DNA of 64,000 nt, taken from assembly GCF_000227665.2 (NCBI RefSeq), contig NZ_CP007030.1, forward strand, positions 1,116,001 to 1,180,000, written 5' to 3'. Below, in pieces: positions 50,974 to 59,379 of this stretch. Both the position numbers and the translations under genes were made by a program. The DNA comes from Thiomicrospira aerophila AL3 (GTDB lineage: Bacteria; Pseudomonadota; Gammaproteobacteria; Thiomicrospirales; Thiomicrospiraceae). The notes beneath the pieces are model-generated. The model had not been told where the DNA came from. It did no database searches and was given only the letters and a program-made list of their open reading frames with translations. The stretch's first letter is position 1, and each line of letters starts with the position of its first letter.

Positions 50974-51049
50974 TGGTGGGTGCTGAGGGGTTCGAACCCC
51001 CGACCCTCGCCTTGTAAGGGCGATGCTCTCCCAGCTGAGCTAAGCACCC
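50974..51049 (-). tRNA. tRNA-Val (TAC), copy 1
   Basis: A 76-base tRNA on the minus strand: acceptor GGGTGCT, anticodon loop CTTACAA (anticodon TAC), T-arm GGTTCGAAC and encoded CCA. It lies seven bases from tRNA-Asp and is processed from the same transcript. Confidence 0.97.
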
Positions 51050-51120
51050 GAATTTTTACTTGAGCGTACACTCAAATTTATAACTGACAGCATTATTAAA
51101 ACTTGTCATCGTTTCAATAA

Positions 51121-51143
51121 AAAAGCTAGCATTGCTAGCTTTT
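51121..51143 (-). terminator. Internal terminator between the two tRNA pairs
   Basis: Perfect 10-bp stem AAAAGCTAGC/GCTAGCTTTT with a three-base loop, followed on the minus strand by further Ts. It should reduce read-through from the upstream tRNA pair into the second. Confidence 0.75.
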
Positions 51144-51149
51144 AAAATA

Positions 51150-51226
51150 TGGCGGAGCGGACGGGGCTCGAACCCGCGACCCCCGGCGTGACAGGCCGGT
51201 ATTCTAACCAACTGAACTACCGCTCC
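51150..51226 (-). tRNA. tRNA-Asp (GTC), copy 2
   Basis: The second copy of the 77-base tRNA-Asp, identical to the one at 50890, offset by 260 bases. Anticodon GTC and 3' CCA encoded. Confidence 0.97.
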
Positions 51227-51232
51227 AATTTT

Positions 51233-51308
51233 TGGTGGGTGCTGAGGGGTTCGAACCCCCGACCCTCGCCTTGTAAGGGCGATGCTCTCCCAGCTGAGCT
51301 AAGCACCC
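51233..51308 (-). tRNA. tRNA-Val (TAC), copy 2
   Basis: The second copy of tRNA-Val, anticodon TAC, nearest the promoter. With copy 1 and the two tRNA-Asp genes it forms a tandem duplication of a Val-Asp unit. Confidence 0.97.
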
Positions 51309-51345
51309 GTTTTCCGCGTGGTTAGTCGCGTTAAACAATGCGCGT

Positions 51346-51373
51346 ATTATAAGGCGCTCATAGGGATTGTCAA
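51346..51373 (-). promoter_or_regulatory. Consensus sigma-70 promoter of the tRNA cluster
   Basis: On the minus strand TTGACA (51368-51373) and TATAAT (51346-51351) are both perfect, with a 16-bp spacer and a GC-rich discriminator (ACGCGCA) typical of stringently controlled stable-RNA promoters. Confidence 0.85.
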
Positions 51374-51412
51374 CCAATATAAAACTAAATTTAGTAAATT
51401 TTTAACCCAGTG

Positions 51413-53821
51413 TTAATGATGACTTGTTTTTACCGTACCATCAACCGTTTCATTAGCGACCACTGCGTCTGCGGCCGCCACTAAGGCATCATCTAAAGGT
51501 GTAGGTGCATAAGCCAAAGCCTCAGCCACCACCTCTTCAATCCACTGTACCGGCTTAATACTCAACGCATCGGTGATGTCTGCTGGAATCTCATCCAAGT
51601 CTCGCACGTTATCAATTGGAATCAACACGCGCTTAATTCCACCTCTTAACGCAGCCAAGAGCTTTTCTTTTAAGCCACCGATAGGTAACACCTCTCCACG
51701 CAGAGTAATTTCCCCTGTCATCGCAATATCAGCGCGCACGGGAATCTGCGTGAGGGCTGAAATAATCGCAGTACACACGGCAATACCGGCACTCGGTCCG
51801 TCTTTTTTAATCGCCCCTTCCGGAAAGTGCAAATGCAAATCCTGGGTTTCATAAAAATTCGCCGCCAAACCATAGTCTTTATAACGTGACCGAATCACAC
51901 TCATCGCTGCACGCACCGACTCCGTCATCACACTTCCTAACTGACCAGTTGTTTCCAACTTGCCTTTACCGGTCATCGCAGTGGCTTCAATACGCAACAA
52001 ATCACCACCTACACGCGTCCAAGCTAAACCGGTTACTTGACCAATACGATCTTGTTCTGACGCAAGGCCAAAGCGATACTTGGCAACACCCAAATAATCG
52101 GCTAAGTTGGCTTTTTCAACGACAATATGCGCTAACTTTTCAGTTAAGATGGCCTTAACTGCCTTACGACAGATTTTGGCAATCGCACGATCTAACGAGC
52201 GCACTCCTGCTTCACGGGTATAAGTCTGAATAATCGCGACCACCGCGTCTTCACTGATGGTTAATTCAGTCGCCTTCAAACCATGGTCTTTAAGCTGACG
52301 CGGGATAAGGTGATCAATCGCAATACGGATTTTTTCAAGCTCGGTATAACCGGCTAGATTAATCACCTCCATACGGTCCATTAAGGCTTCAGGAATATCC
52401 ATCGAGTTTGAGGTGGCCACAAACATGACCTCTGACAAGTCATAATCCACCTCTAAATAATGGTCACTAAAATGACTATTCTGCTCTGGATCCAGCACTT
52501 CTAGTAATGCGCTAGCAGGATCACCGCGCATATCACGGCTCATTTTATCGACTTCATCCAATAGAAATAGAGGGTTTTTGGTTTTAACACTTGCCATTTT
52601 TTGAATGATTTTGCCCGGCAAGGCACCGATATAGGTGCGGCGATGTCCGCGAATTTCGGCCTCATCACGCACGCCGCCCAGTGCAACTCGCACATATTCA
52701 CGATTCGTTGCTTGTGCAATCGAGCGCGCAAGCGTAGTTTTACCCACACCAGGTGGTCCAACCAAACACAAAATAGGCCCTTTCAGTTTTTTAACCCGCT
52801 GCTGTACCGCCAGGTATTCAATAATGCGTTCTTTAACACGCTCTAAACCAAAATGCTGAGCATCAAGTATAGCTTGGGATTTAACCAAATCTTTAGACAC
52901 GCGGCTGCGTTTTGACCAAGGCAAACTCACCAACCAATCAAGATAGTTGCGAATAACATTCGCCTCGGCTGACTGGGCTTGCATTTGGCGCAGTTTTTTA
53001 AACTCTGATTGCGCTCGCTTAGCGACCACTTCGGGCATATTAGCGGCTTCAATTCTAGCTAGCAGGCCTGTTTGTGGATCTTCATCATCTTGATTCAATT
53101 CTTTATGGATCGCCTTGAGTTTTTCATTTAAGTAATACTCACGCTGGGTACGATCCATTTGCTTCTTAACCCGCATATTGATACGTTTTTCAGACTCAAT
53201 GATATCGATATCTTCTTCAATGAAACCCAACAAGGCTTCGAGACGGTCGTTAATGGATACGTGACCTAATAGTTGCTGTTTTTTAGCAATACTCAGACTT
53301 AAGCTCACCGCGATTAAATCAACCAACTTGGCCGCATCTTTCGCTTTTTCAATACTTTCGCGCACTTCTGCAGGCAGTTTTTTCTTAATTTCCGCTAAAT
53401 GAAAGAAACGCTCGACCAGCACAGATCTGAGTGGATGCGTCTCGGCATCAGGCCCAAGATCAGCCGGCAACGCACAAATATCCGCTTCTAAAAACTCACC
53501 TTCATTATGCAATTGCTCAAGGCTATAACGCTGCACCCCCTCAACCAGTACTTTGACAGTACCATCAGGTAACTTAAGCGTTTGAAGAATCGTGGCCAAG
53601 GTCCCTACTTCGTATAAATCACTTCGTGCGGGCTGGTCCTGTTCTGGATTTTTTTGCGCAATCAAAAACAACAAACGATCGCGCTTAAGTGCTTCATAAA
53701 CCGCATTGATCGATTTTTCGCGGCCAACAAACAAGGGCATCACTGAACCCGGAAAAACCACTACATCGCGCAATGGCATAATCAGAACCCGCTTCGATTC
53801 CTTTGGTGCTAAGTGTTCCAT
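51413..53821 (-). CDS. lon: ATP-dependent protease Lon
   Basis: An 802-residue cytosolic AAA+ protease that removes damaged and regulatory proteins. N-terminal substrate-binding domain (LMPLRDVVVFPG), AAA+ domain with Walker A GPPGVGKT and LLDEVDKM, and C-terminal protease domain with catalytic Ser in KDGPSAGIA and the Lys about 40 residues later. The last 25 residues are Ala/Val-rich and poorly conserved. It follows clpX by 14 bases in the classic tig-clpP-clpX-lon order. Confidence 0.97.
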   Translation of the reverse strand: MEHLAPKESKRVLIMPLRDVVVFPGSVMPLFVGREKSINAVYEALKRDRLLFLIAQKNPEQDQPARSDLYEVGTLATILQTLKLPDGTVKVLVEGVQRYSLEQLHNEGEFLEADICALPADLGPDAETHPLRSVLVERFFHLAEIKKKLPAEVRESIEKAKDAAKLVDLIAVSLSLSIAKKQQLLGHVSINDRLEALLGFIEEDIDIIESEKRINMRVKKQMDRTQREYYLNEKLKAIHKELNQDDEDPQTGLLARIEAANMPEVVAKRAQSEFKKLRQMQAQSAEANVIRNYLDWLVSLPWSKRSRVSKDLVKSQAILDAQHFGLERVKERIIEYLAVQQRVKKLKGPILCLVGPPGVGKTTLARSIAQATNREYVRVALGGVRDEAEIRGHRRTYIGALPGKIIQKMASVKTKNPLFLLDEVDKMSRDMRGDPASALLEVLDPEQNSHFSDHYLEVDYDLSEVMFVATSNSMDIPEALMDRMEVINLAGYTELEKIRIAIDHLIPRQLKDHGLKATELTISEDAVVAIIQTYTREAGVRSLDRAIAKICRKAVKAILTEKLAHIVVEKANLADYLGVAKYRFGLASEQDRIGQVTGLAWTRVGGDLLRIEATAMTGKGKLETTGQLGSVMTESVRAAMSVIRSRYKDYGLAANFYETQDLHLHFPEGAIKKDGPSAGIAVCTAIISALTQIPVRADIAMTGEITLRGEVLPIGGLKEKLLAALRGGIKRVLIPIDNVRDLDEIPADITDALSIKPVQWIEEVVAEALAYAPTPLDDALVAAADAVVANETVDGTVKTSHH

Positions 53822-53835
53822 GTTCGCCCCCTTTA

Positions 53836-55086
53836 TTATTTATTCACAGTTTTAACCGCATCTTCATAAACGAGAATAGGTGGCTTTTTACCCTGAACAA
53901 CCGCTTTATTAATCACCACTTTCTGCACATCACTCATGCCTGGCAACTCATACATGGTATCGAGCAAAATCTTTTCCATAATAGAGCGTAAACCACGTGC
54001 GCCGGTTTTACGAGTAATAGCAAGATTAGCAATTTCTTGCAGCGCATCCTTACGAATTTCTAACTCAACACCCTCAAGCGCAAACATCTTTTGGAACTGT
54101 TTAACTAACGCATTTTTAGGTTCAGTCAGAATTTGAATCAAGGCTTTTTCATCTAGTTCGGTTAATGAAGCAATGACCGGTAAACGCCCTACAAATTCGG
54201 GGATCAACCCATAACGATTAAGATCTTGCGGTTCAATGTTTTCAAACAACTTACTAATGGCAGCTTTTTTCGATGGATCCTTCACCTCGGCTGAAAAACC
54301 AATACCGGTATTTTGTTGCATCCGTTGCTCAATGACACGATCAAGCCCTTCAAACGCGCCGCCGACAATAAATAATATTTTCGAGGTATCGACATAAATC
54401 ATTTCTTGGTTCGGATGTTTACGACCGCCTTGAGGTGGCACAGCCGCTTGAGTTCCTTCGATCAGTTTTAATAAGGCTTGCTGTACGCCCTCACCCGACA
54501 CATCCCGCGTAATGGAAGGGTTTTCTGATTTACGGGTAATCTTATCAATTTCATCAATATAGATAATACCGCGCTCCGCCTTTTGCGGATCATTATCACA
54601 ACGCTGCAAGAGCTTAAGTACAATCGACTCAACGTCTTCACCCACATAGCCCGCTTCAGTTAAGGTCGTGGCATCAGCAATGGCAAAAGGTACATCTAAC
54701 AAACGTGCTAAAGTTTGCGCCAATAAAGTTTTCCCCGAACCCGTTGGACCAATTAACAAAATATTACTTTTTGATAATTCAACTTCGTCTTGGGCATGAC
54801 CATGCTGTAAACGCTTATAGTGGTTATAAACGGCCACTGACAATACTTTTTTAGCGTGCTGCTGCCCAATAACATAGTCATCTAAAATACCGCTGATCTC
54901 ACGTGGCGTAGGCAGTTTCTCAAGATCAAAGGTAGCCGCAGCCGGCTCACCAAACTCTTCATGCAAAATATCGTTACATAACTCCACGCATTCATCACAA
55001 ATATAGACAGATGGGCCAGCAATTAACTTTTTAACTTCATCTTGGCTTTTGCCACAAAAAGAGCAATACAAGGTTTTTTCAGACAT
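53836..55086 (-). CDS. clpX: ClpX, ATPase subunit of ClpXP protease
   Basis: An AAA+ unfoldase that feeds tagged proteins to ClpP. The N-terminal zinc domain CSFCGKS...CDECVELC is intact; Walker A is GPTGSGKT and Walker [10 protein letters not shown]. The IGF loop that docks ClpP is present as TGIGFSAEV. The start at [12 protein letters not shown] follows GGGAG by 7 bases; six further residues upstream are not conserved. It lies 17 bases after clpP. Confidence 0.97.
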   Translation of the reverse strand: MSEKTLYCSFCGKSQDEVKKLIAGPSVYICDECVELCNDILHEEFGEPAAATFDLEKLPTPREISGILDDYVIGQQHAKKVLSVAVYNHYKRLQHGHAQDEVELSKSNILLIGPTGSGKTLLAQTLARLLDVPFAIADATTLTEAGYVGEDVESIVLKLLQRCDNDPQKAERGIIYIDEIDKITRKSENPSITRDVSGEGVQQALLKLIEGTQAAVPPQGGRKHPNQEMIYVDTSKILFIVGGAFEGLDRVIEQRMQQNTGIGFSAEVKDPSKKAAISKLFENIEPQDLNRYGLIPEFVGRLPVIASLTELDEKALIQILTEPKNALVKQFQKMFALEGVELEIRKDALQEIANLAITRKTGARGLRSIMEKILLDTMYELPGMSDVQKVVINKAVVQGKKPPILVYEDAVKTVNK

Positions 55087-55103
55087 AAATACTCCCTTTG
55101 GCA

Positions 55104-55709
55104 TTAACCGCGCTTAGCTAGCACTTGGTCAATCAAGCCATATTCTTTTGCTTTTTCAGCACTCATAAAATTATCGCGATCCGTATCTCGCTCAATGACC
55201 TCAAGCGGCTGACCGGTATTTTCACTCAGTGCTTTATTAAGCTTATCTTTTATAAATAAAATTTCACGCGCATGTATTTCAAAATCACTTGCTTGTCCCT
55301 GAAAACCGCCCAGAGGCTGATGAATCATCACCCTTGAATTAGGTAACGCAAAACGTTTACCCTTCGCGCCTGCCGCCAATAAAAACGAGCCCATGCTGGC
55401 TGCCTGGCCTAAACACATGGTGGATACATCTGGCTTAATAAAGCGCATCGTGTCATAGATAGCCATACCGGCCGTTACACTCCCACCAGGGGAATTGATA
55501 TAAAGGTGAATATCTTTTTCTGGATTCTCAGACTCTAAAAATAACATTTGAGCCACAATCAAATTTGCCATGTGATCTTCAACAGGTCCTACCAAAAAAA
55601 TAACCCGCTCTTTTAATAAACGTGAATAAATATCAAATGCACGCTCACCACGGCTTGTTTGCTCCACTACCATCGGCACCAAAGCATTCATAATATTAGA
55701 GTGATCCAT
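55104..55709 (-). CDS. clpP: ClpP, proteolytic subunit
   Basis: A 201-residue serine peptidase that forms the tetradecameric chamber. The catalytic triad is S105 (GQAASMGSF), H130 (VMIHQPLGG) and D179 (RDTDRDN). Residues about 1-14 are the propeptide. Second gene of the tig-clpP-clpX-lon series; a terminator between tig and clpP means it may also have its own promoter. Confidence 0.97.
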   Translation of the reverse strand: MDHSNIMNALVPMVVEQTSRGERAFDIYSRLLKERVIFLVGPVEDHMANLIVAQMLFLESENPEKDIHLYINSPGGSVTAGMAIYDTMRFIKPDVSTMCLGQAASMGSFLLAAGAKGKRFALPNSRVMIHQPLGGFQGQASDFEIHAREILFIKDKLNKALSENTGQPLEVIERDTDRDNFMSAEKAKEYGLIDQVLAKRG

Positions 55710-55801
55710 TTACCTTCCTTCAACAAACTTAAAATAGCCGACATTCATCAGCTCTATTTAATATCGTAATCTATATTAGCCGCTACAGCCCATAAAAAAA
55801 A

Positions 55802-55840
55802 CAGCCCCGGAGTCTTTTGCGCAAAAGAATCACGGGGCTG
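55802..55840 (-). terminator. Terminator between tig and clpP
   Basis: Stem CAGCCCCG/CGGGGCTG enclosing an inner palindrome TCTTTTGCGCAAAAGA, followed on the minus strand by eight Ts. It separates tig from clpP, so clpP-clpX-lon relies on read-through or a separate promoter. Confidence 0.8.
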
Positions 55841-55881
55841 AGTACATTTAGACCCCTCCAATCAAAGGAGGGCTATGTTAT

Positions 55882-57195
55882 TTACGCTTTTTGACTCACA
55901 ATTTCGTCAAATGCTTTAGACACCTTGGTCACTTTAGCTTGCGCTAGGATATGCTTAGCCGCATTCGACTCAACAATAATCGCCTTCACTTCGCTTAAGC
56001 GCTCTGGGTTTTGATCATACCACTCTCTAATTTCAGCCGGGTCTTCATATGCTGAAGCCTGGTCCGCAATAAACTCATCCAACTGCTCAGGTGAAGCTTC
56101 AATGTTGTTTGCTTTTACTAAATCAGCAATGACCAAACCTAACTTAACACGACGTTCTGCATCAGGGCTAAACATGTCTGCAGTTAAACCAGGCATTTGA
56201 TTTTTTGGCATGCCTTGTTGCTCTAAACGTTGCATGTATTGATCAAGCATCGACTGGGCTTCTTGAGCAACTAACGCTTTTGGAATAGATAACTCGGTCG
56301 CTTGTTCTAACGCGTCAAAAGCAGCCTGACGGTTTTTAACATCCAATGTACGCTTAAGCTCGCGCTCCATATTGTCACGCACTTCTGCGCGCAAAGCTTC
56401 TTCAGTACCCGCTTCCACGCCAAATGACTTGATGAACTCTTCATCAAGCTCAGGCATTTGTTTGGTCTGCACTGAATGTACAGTAATATCAAACTGAGCA
56501 GTTTTGCCTTTTAAATGCTCTGCTGGATATTGCTCAGGAAAGGTCACATCAATCGTTTTCTGCTCACCTTTTTTCATTCCAAGAATGCCATCTTCGAAAC
56601 CTGGAATCATACGACCGCTACCAAGTTCTAGAGGTACGTTTTCTGCTTTACCGCCATCGAATTCAACACCGTCGATTTTACCAACGAAATCGATAATAAC
56701 TTGCTCACCCTTATTGGCTTTTTTAGCCGCACCGGCTGGCTTCCATGCCGAACGCTGTGCTTGCAAACGACCAATCATGGCATCAACATCGGCGTCAGTC
56801 ACTTCACTACTTACTTCTTCAAGTTCAAGGGCAGCAAGATCAGGTAAAGCCACTTCTGGGAACACTTCAAACTTAGCCGTAAACTCAATTTTGCCTTCGT
56901 TAATGTCAACTTTTTCAAATTCAGGGTAACCAGCAACATTTACGGCTTGCTCGTCTGCGGCTTTAAAAAACGCATCATAAAGTGCTTCCCCAAGCATCTC
57001 TTGACGAACTTGGCCTGAGTAACGCTTTTTCACCATCGCTAAAGGCACCTTACCAGGACGGAAGCCATCCATTTTTACCGTGCGGCGCACTTCGGCAAGA
57101 CGTTTTTCAACCTTGGCATCGAACTCATCCGATGGAAAGGTCACGGTCATTTTGTGTTCAAGGCCTTGTTCAGGTTTTTCGACAGATACTTGCAT
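55882..57195 (-). CDS. tig: Trigger factor
   Basis: A ribosome-bound chaperone and prolyl isomerase. N-terminal ribosome-binding domain with the signature GFRPGKVP, FKBP-type domain (about 150-245, KGEQVIIDFVGKIDGVEFDGG) and long helical C-terminal arms. I take MQVSVEKPEQGLEHK as the start, matching family N-termini, which gives 437 residues. First gene of the tig-clpP-clpX-lon series. Confidence 0.96.
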   Translation of the reverse strand: MQVSVEKPEQGLEHKMTVTFPSDEFDAKVEKRLAEVRRTVKMDGFRPGKVPLAMVKKRYSGQVRQEMLGEALYDAFFKAADEQAVNVAGYPEFEKVDINEGKIEFTAKFEVFPEVALPDLAALELEEVSSEVTDADVDAMIGRLQAQRSAWKPAGAAKKANKGEQVIIDFVGKIDGVEFDGGKAENVPLELGSGRMIPGFEDGILGMKKGEQKTIDVTFPEQYPAEHLKGKTAQFDITVHSVQTKQMPELDEEFIKSFGVEAGTEEALRAEVRDNMERELKRTLDVKNRQAAFDALEQATELSIPKALVAQEAQSMLDQYMQRLEQQGMPKNQMPGLTADMFSPDAERRVKLGLVIADLVKANNIEASPEQLDEFIADQASAYEDPAEIREWYDQNPERLSEVKAIIVESNAAKHILAQAKVTKVSKAFDEIVSQKA

Positions 57196-57254
57196 ACTCA
57201 CTACCAATTGTTAATTCGAGGTTAAATAAAAATACTTAAAACTTAAGCGCTAAA

Positions 57255-57282
57255 ATTATACAGACACCTTTAAAAACAACAA
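57255..57282 (-). promoter_or_regulatory. Candidate promoter of tig
   Basis: On the minus strand TTGTTG (57277-57282) and a perfect TATAAT (57255-57260) are separated by 16 bp, about 60 bases before the tig start. Confidence 0.5.
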
Positions 57283-57289
57283 GCAAAAA

Positions 57290-57676
57290 TTAATATTTGA
57301 AGCGAAACCAGGCCTGGTAAGCCAATAGTGTCCACGCCACCAACCAGACTAGACCGCCTAATGGCGTTAAAAACACCAGCCATTTGATCTCGGTAAGCGC
57401 CCAAAGATAAAGACTGCCTGAAAATAGTAAAATGCCTAATAAGAGCATCATAACAATCCAGGGGAGTACTCGCCCTGCTTGATCTTGCCAGCGCCAGGCC
57501 AACAAGCTCAAAACCAGGCCTGCTAAAGCATGAATAAAATGATAATCCACCGCCGTTTGCCAATTAGCTAAGGCTTTAGCAGATAAAACATTGGCCAACC
57601 CATGCGCACCAAAGGCCCCTAGACCTACGGCCAAAGCCATTAAGAAGGCACTCATGGTCACTAAAAAACGAATCAT
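57290..57676 (-). CDS. DUF423 (YgdD-type) small membrane protein
   Basis: A 128-residue inner-membrane protein with four predicted helices. The N-terminal GLGAFGAHGL and the following YHFIHALAGLVLSLL are the DUF423 signature. Function unknown. It lies upstream of tig, separated from it by the tig promoter. Contains CCAGGCCTGG at 57308 and a one-base variant at 57514. Confidence 0.85.
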   Translation of the reverse strand: MIRFLVTMSAFLMALAVGLGAFGAHGLANVLSAKALANWQTAVDYHFIHALAGLVLSLLAWRWQDQAGRVLPWIVMMLLLGILLFSGSLYLWALTEIKWLVFLTPLGGLVWLVAWTLLAYQAWFRFKY

Positions 57677-57742
57677 AAAAAAACCTGTTGTGCTGCCGCA
57701 TTAGTTTAAACCAAGTATTTTAACTAATTTCGAAGGGAGTTG

Positions 57743-57771
57743 TTGACAAGGCTAAGCCGCGTCCATATAAT
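57743..57771 (+). promoter_or_regulatory. Consensus sigma-70 promoter of tRNA-Leu/tRNA-Val
   Basis: TTGACA (57743-57748), a 17-bp spacer and TATAAT (57766-57771), both perfect, lie 18 bases before tRNA-Leu. Confidence 0.85.
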
Positions 57772-57789
57772 TCGCCACACAAAACACAT

Positions 57790-57876
57790 GCCAGTGTGGT
57801 GAAATTGGTAGACACGCCGGATTCAAAATCCGGTGCCCTTAAAAGCGTGGCGGTTCGAGTCCGCCCACTGGTACCA
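57790..57876 (+). tRNA. tRNA-Leu (CAA)
   Basis: An 87-base class II tRNA with a long variable arm. Acceptor GCCAGTG pairs with CACTGGT and CCA is encoded. The anticodon loop TTCAAAA gives anticodon CAA, which reads UUG. Confidence 0.96.
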
Positions 57877-57905
57877 AATACAAGTTTCGTATAACTTCCA
57901 AATAT

Positions 57906-57982
57906 ACGACCGTAGCTCAGTTGGTTAGAGCACCACCTTGACATGGTGGGGGTCGGTGGTTCGAATCCACTCGGTCGTACCA
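57906..57982 (+). tRNA. tRNA-Val (GAC)
   Basis: A 77-base tRNA with acceptor ACGACCG/CGGTCGT, anticodon loop TTGACAT (anticodon GAC) and encoded CCA. It is the last host gene before the integrated element, so its 3' end may have served as the attachment site. Confidence 0.96.
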
Positions 57983-58270
57983 AATAACCGTTATAAATCA
58001 AGCACTTACCAACCTAGATCAATCTTCAATTTTGCCTAAAATATTTCTAGGGTCAAAATAGGGTCACAAAAAATAGCTTAGAAAGCTAACTTTTAAAACG
58101 CCCCAACTTAATCAAATGAAGACACGTTAGTTTTATCTAACTCCATCTCAATGGCTTTGGTCTTTTTGGGTAGAAGACATGGCACTGTGGCGGACTACTT
58201 TTTTTCCTGCTATAAATTTTACCCATCAGGGTTTGTGATAAAAAAAGCCGGTAATAATTCCGGCTCTTTA
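57983..58270. other. Non-coding junction between tRNA-Val and the mobile element
   Basis: I see no gene in these 288 bases. TAGGGTCA occurs twice (58048-58055 and 58059-58066) as a close direct repeat, and TAGCTTAGAAAGCTA is an imperfect dyad (about 58074-58090). Such repeats next to a tRNA could be arm-type integrase sites. The partner attachment site would be outside the window, so boundaries cannot be fixed. Confidence 0.35.
58246..58265 (-). terminator. Terminator at the end of the mobile-element operon
   Basis: Stem AGCCGG/CCGGCT with an eight-base loop, followed on the minus strand by seven Ts, directly after the stop of the last element gene. Confidence 0.75.
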
Positions 58271-58513
58271 TTATTGTTCGCCAATCCCGGCACGGTGCAA
58301 TTCGGCAATTTTGGCTTGATCTTGTTTAATCCAAATTGACAGCGTCATTAACCTGGCGCCGATATGTCGCAACTGATCGGCCGCCTCTACCGCCTCGGGC
58401 CGGTATGGCGTGCCGTCGCGGTAGTTCCATTTTATTGATCGTCGGGCGGCTCTTAGGTTTTCTTCAAGCTGTTTAAGTTCGTCGAATGTGCGTTCAGCGT
58501 CATAACTAAGCAT
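58271..58513 (-). CDS. Small coiled-coil protein of the mobile element
   Basis: An 80-residue, highly charged helical protein (DELKQLEENLRAARRS, then ADQLRHIGARLMTLS). I do not recognise a family. Its start overlaps the stop of the TerS-like gene by eight bases, so translation is probably coupled and the products may act together. It is the last gene of the element on this side. Confidence 0.6.
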   Translation of the reverse strand: MLSYDAERTFDELKQLEENLRAARRSIKWNYRDGTPYRPEAVEAADQLRHIGARLMTLSIWIKQDQAKIAELHRAGIGEQ

Positions 58514-58916
58514 TTTCGCGGCCTCCCGTCACATAGCGCGAGGTTTTACCTAAAGCAGCGGCGGCGATCATAAGTAAGCCCGTTACGCCTCCGGGTGTCA
58601 CGCCCCAGCGCGCGGCGGCTTCGGTGAATGCGTCGATGTCATCTTGATAAAGCTTGTCGGGATCAATCGCAATCATTGCCGCCAGCCAACCAATTGCCAC
58701 GAGTTGCAAGGGTGTAAATTGGCGCGCACGGTGTTGATTAAGGGCTCGTTTGCCGGCCTGCCAATGCACGGCCCAGGTTACATCATAAAGGCCTCGTTTG
58801 TTGCGCGGTATTTCGTTTTGTTCGTGCAATTGCCTGATCCGGCGATCAGTTACATTCAAAATTTCGCCCAATTGCGCGGCGTCAATTTCCCAAATTTCTC
58901 TTTTGTTAGTTTCCAT
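58506..58916 (-). CDS. Nu1/terminase-small-subunit-like DNA-binding protein
   Basis: A 136-residue protein. Residues about 10-50 form a winged helix-turn-helix (DAAQLGEILNVTDRRIRQL then EIPRNKRGLYDVTWAV) of the kind used by phage packaging protein Nu1 to recognise cos DNA. The C-terminal part is hydrophobic and helical (LVAIGWLAAMIAI, GLLMIAAAALG), not a typical terminase tail. A role in choosing DNA for packaging is inferred; a plain transcription regulator is the alternative. It overlaps the 34-residue peptide gene upstream and the coiled-coil gene downstream. Confidence 0.45.
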   Translation of the reverse strand: METNKREIWEIDAAQLGEILNVTDRRIRQLHEQNEIPRNKRGLYDVTWAVHWQAGKRALNQHRARQFTPLQLVAIGWLAAMIAIDPDKLYQDDIDAFTEAAARWGVTPGGVTGLLMIAAAALGKTSRYVTGGRENA

Positions 58917-59010
58917 AAGTCACCTGCAAGCCTTTGCGTTTGTTGCGGTTAGCGATCCGGCGGGCCGGGTTTGTTTTGTTGTTTGGTTTAAATTTGCGTT
59001 TGGTTTTCAT
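58906..59010 (-). CDS. 34-residue highly basic peptide
   Basis: Starts with MKTKRKFKPNN and has 11 Lys/Arg residues in 34. GGAG lies 10 bases before the ATG, and its stop overlaps the next gene by 11 bases, both supporting translation. It may bind nucleic acid. I do not recognise a family. Confidence 0.4.
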   Translation of the reverse strand: MKTKRKFKPNNKTNPARRIANRNKRKGLQVTYGN

Positions 59011-59039
59011 GCTGTCGCGCTCCAGTTTGGATAAAAAAA

Positions 59040-59086
59040 GCCCCGGCGCGGTTTCAGGCTTCCGGCCTTTACAACTGGTTCGGGGC
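59040..59086 (-). terminator. Terminator ahead of the basic-peptide gene
   Basis: Stem GCCCCG/CGGGGC, with an inner AGGC/GCCT hairpin, followed on the minus strand by seven Ts. It divides the late part of the element into two transcription segments. Confidence 0.6.
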
Positions 59087-59151
59087 AAGGGTGGCCTTAC
59101 GGCCGCCGATCAGAGGAGATTTCATTTCATTTCTGAAATGACTGCAAAACG

Positions 59152-59179
59152 CCCCAGCAAGACACAAAAAATGCTGGGG
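59152..59179 (-). terminator. Hairpin after the ribbon-helix-helix gene
   Basis: Stem CCCCAGC/GCTGGGG with a 14-base loop directly downstream of the RHH stop codon. The following T-run is weak. Confidence 0.5.
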
Positions 59180-59190
59180 TTTATGCTCGG

Positions 59191-59367
59191 TTAAGAGGCC
59201 TGGTTTTGTAGGCCTCGGTTAATTAATAGCGCGGCTGTTTGGCTCATGCTTACGCTTAGGCCGCCTTGTTCAAGTCGCTGTTTGTGCTGTTTCAAAGCTT
59301 CCGCGGTTTTATCATCTAAATGAACAGCCACGCGGTGCGATCGTTTCTGGTTGTCTGGTTTGTTCAT
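59191..59367 (-). CDS. 58-residue ribbon-helix-helix DNA-binding protein
   Basis: Reading the minus strand gives MNKPDNQKRSHRVAVHLDD followed by a helix (KTAEALKQHKQRLEQGG) and a second one (SMSQTAALLINRGL). The beta-strand RVAVHLD and the two helices match the MetJ/Arc ribbon-helix-helix fold. A strong AGGA lies about 10 bases before the ATG, and the gene starts 12 bases after the 109-residue gene ends. It is probably a repressor or a partition/relaxosome-type DNA binder. Shorter than 60 residues, so easily missed. Confidence 0.7.
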   Translation of the reverse strand: MNKPDNQKRSHRVAVHLDDKTAEALKQHKQRLEQGGLSVSMSQTAALLINRGLQNQAS

Positions 59368-59379
59368 GTTAAAACGTCC

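Noticed and set aside
50823-51071. 82-residue minus-strand open frame
   Set aside because: It reads through the tRNA-Val and tRNA-Asp genes and a terminator, so it is not a protein gene.
57270-57563. 97-residue frame overlapping the DUF423 gene
   Set aside because: It is another frame of the same strand; the DUF423 frame has the family signature and membrane helices.
57720-58001. 93-residue minus-strand open frame
   Set aside because: It is the antisense of the tRNA-Leu and tRNA-Val genes and their promoter.
58067-58240. Transposase remnant near the element boundary
   Set aside because: No terminal inverted repeats and no frame with convincing transposase residues.
58934-59194. 86-residue plus-strand frame
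   Set aside because: It is antisense to the basic peptide and two terminators and has no recognisable domain.
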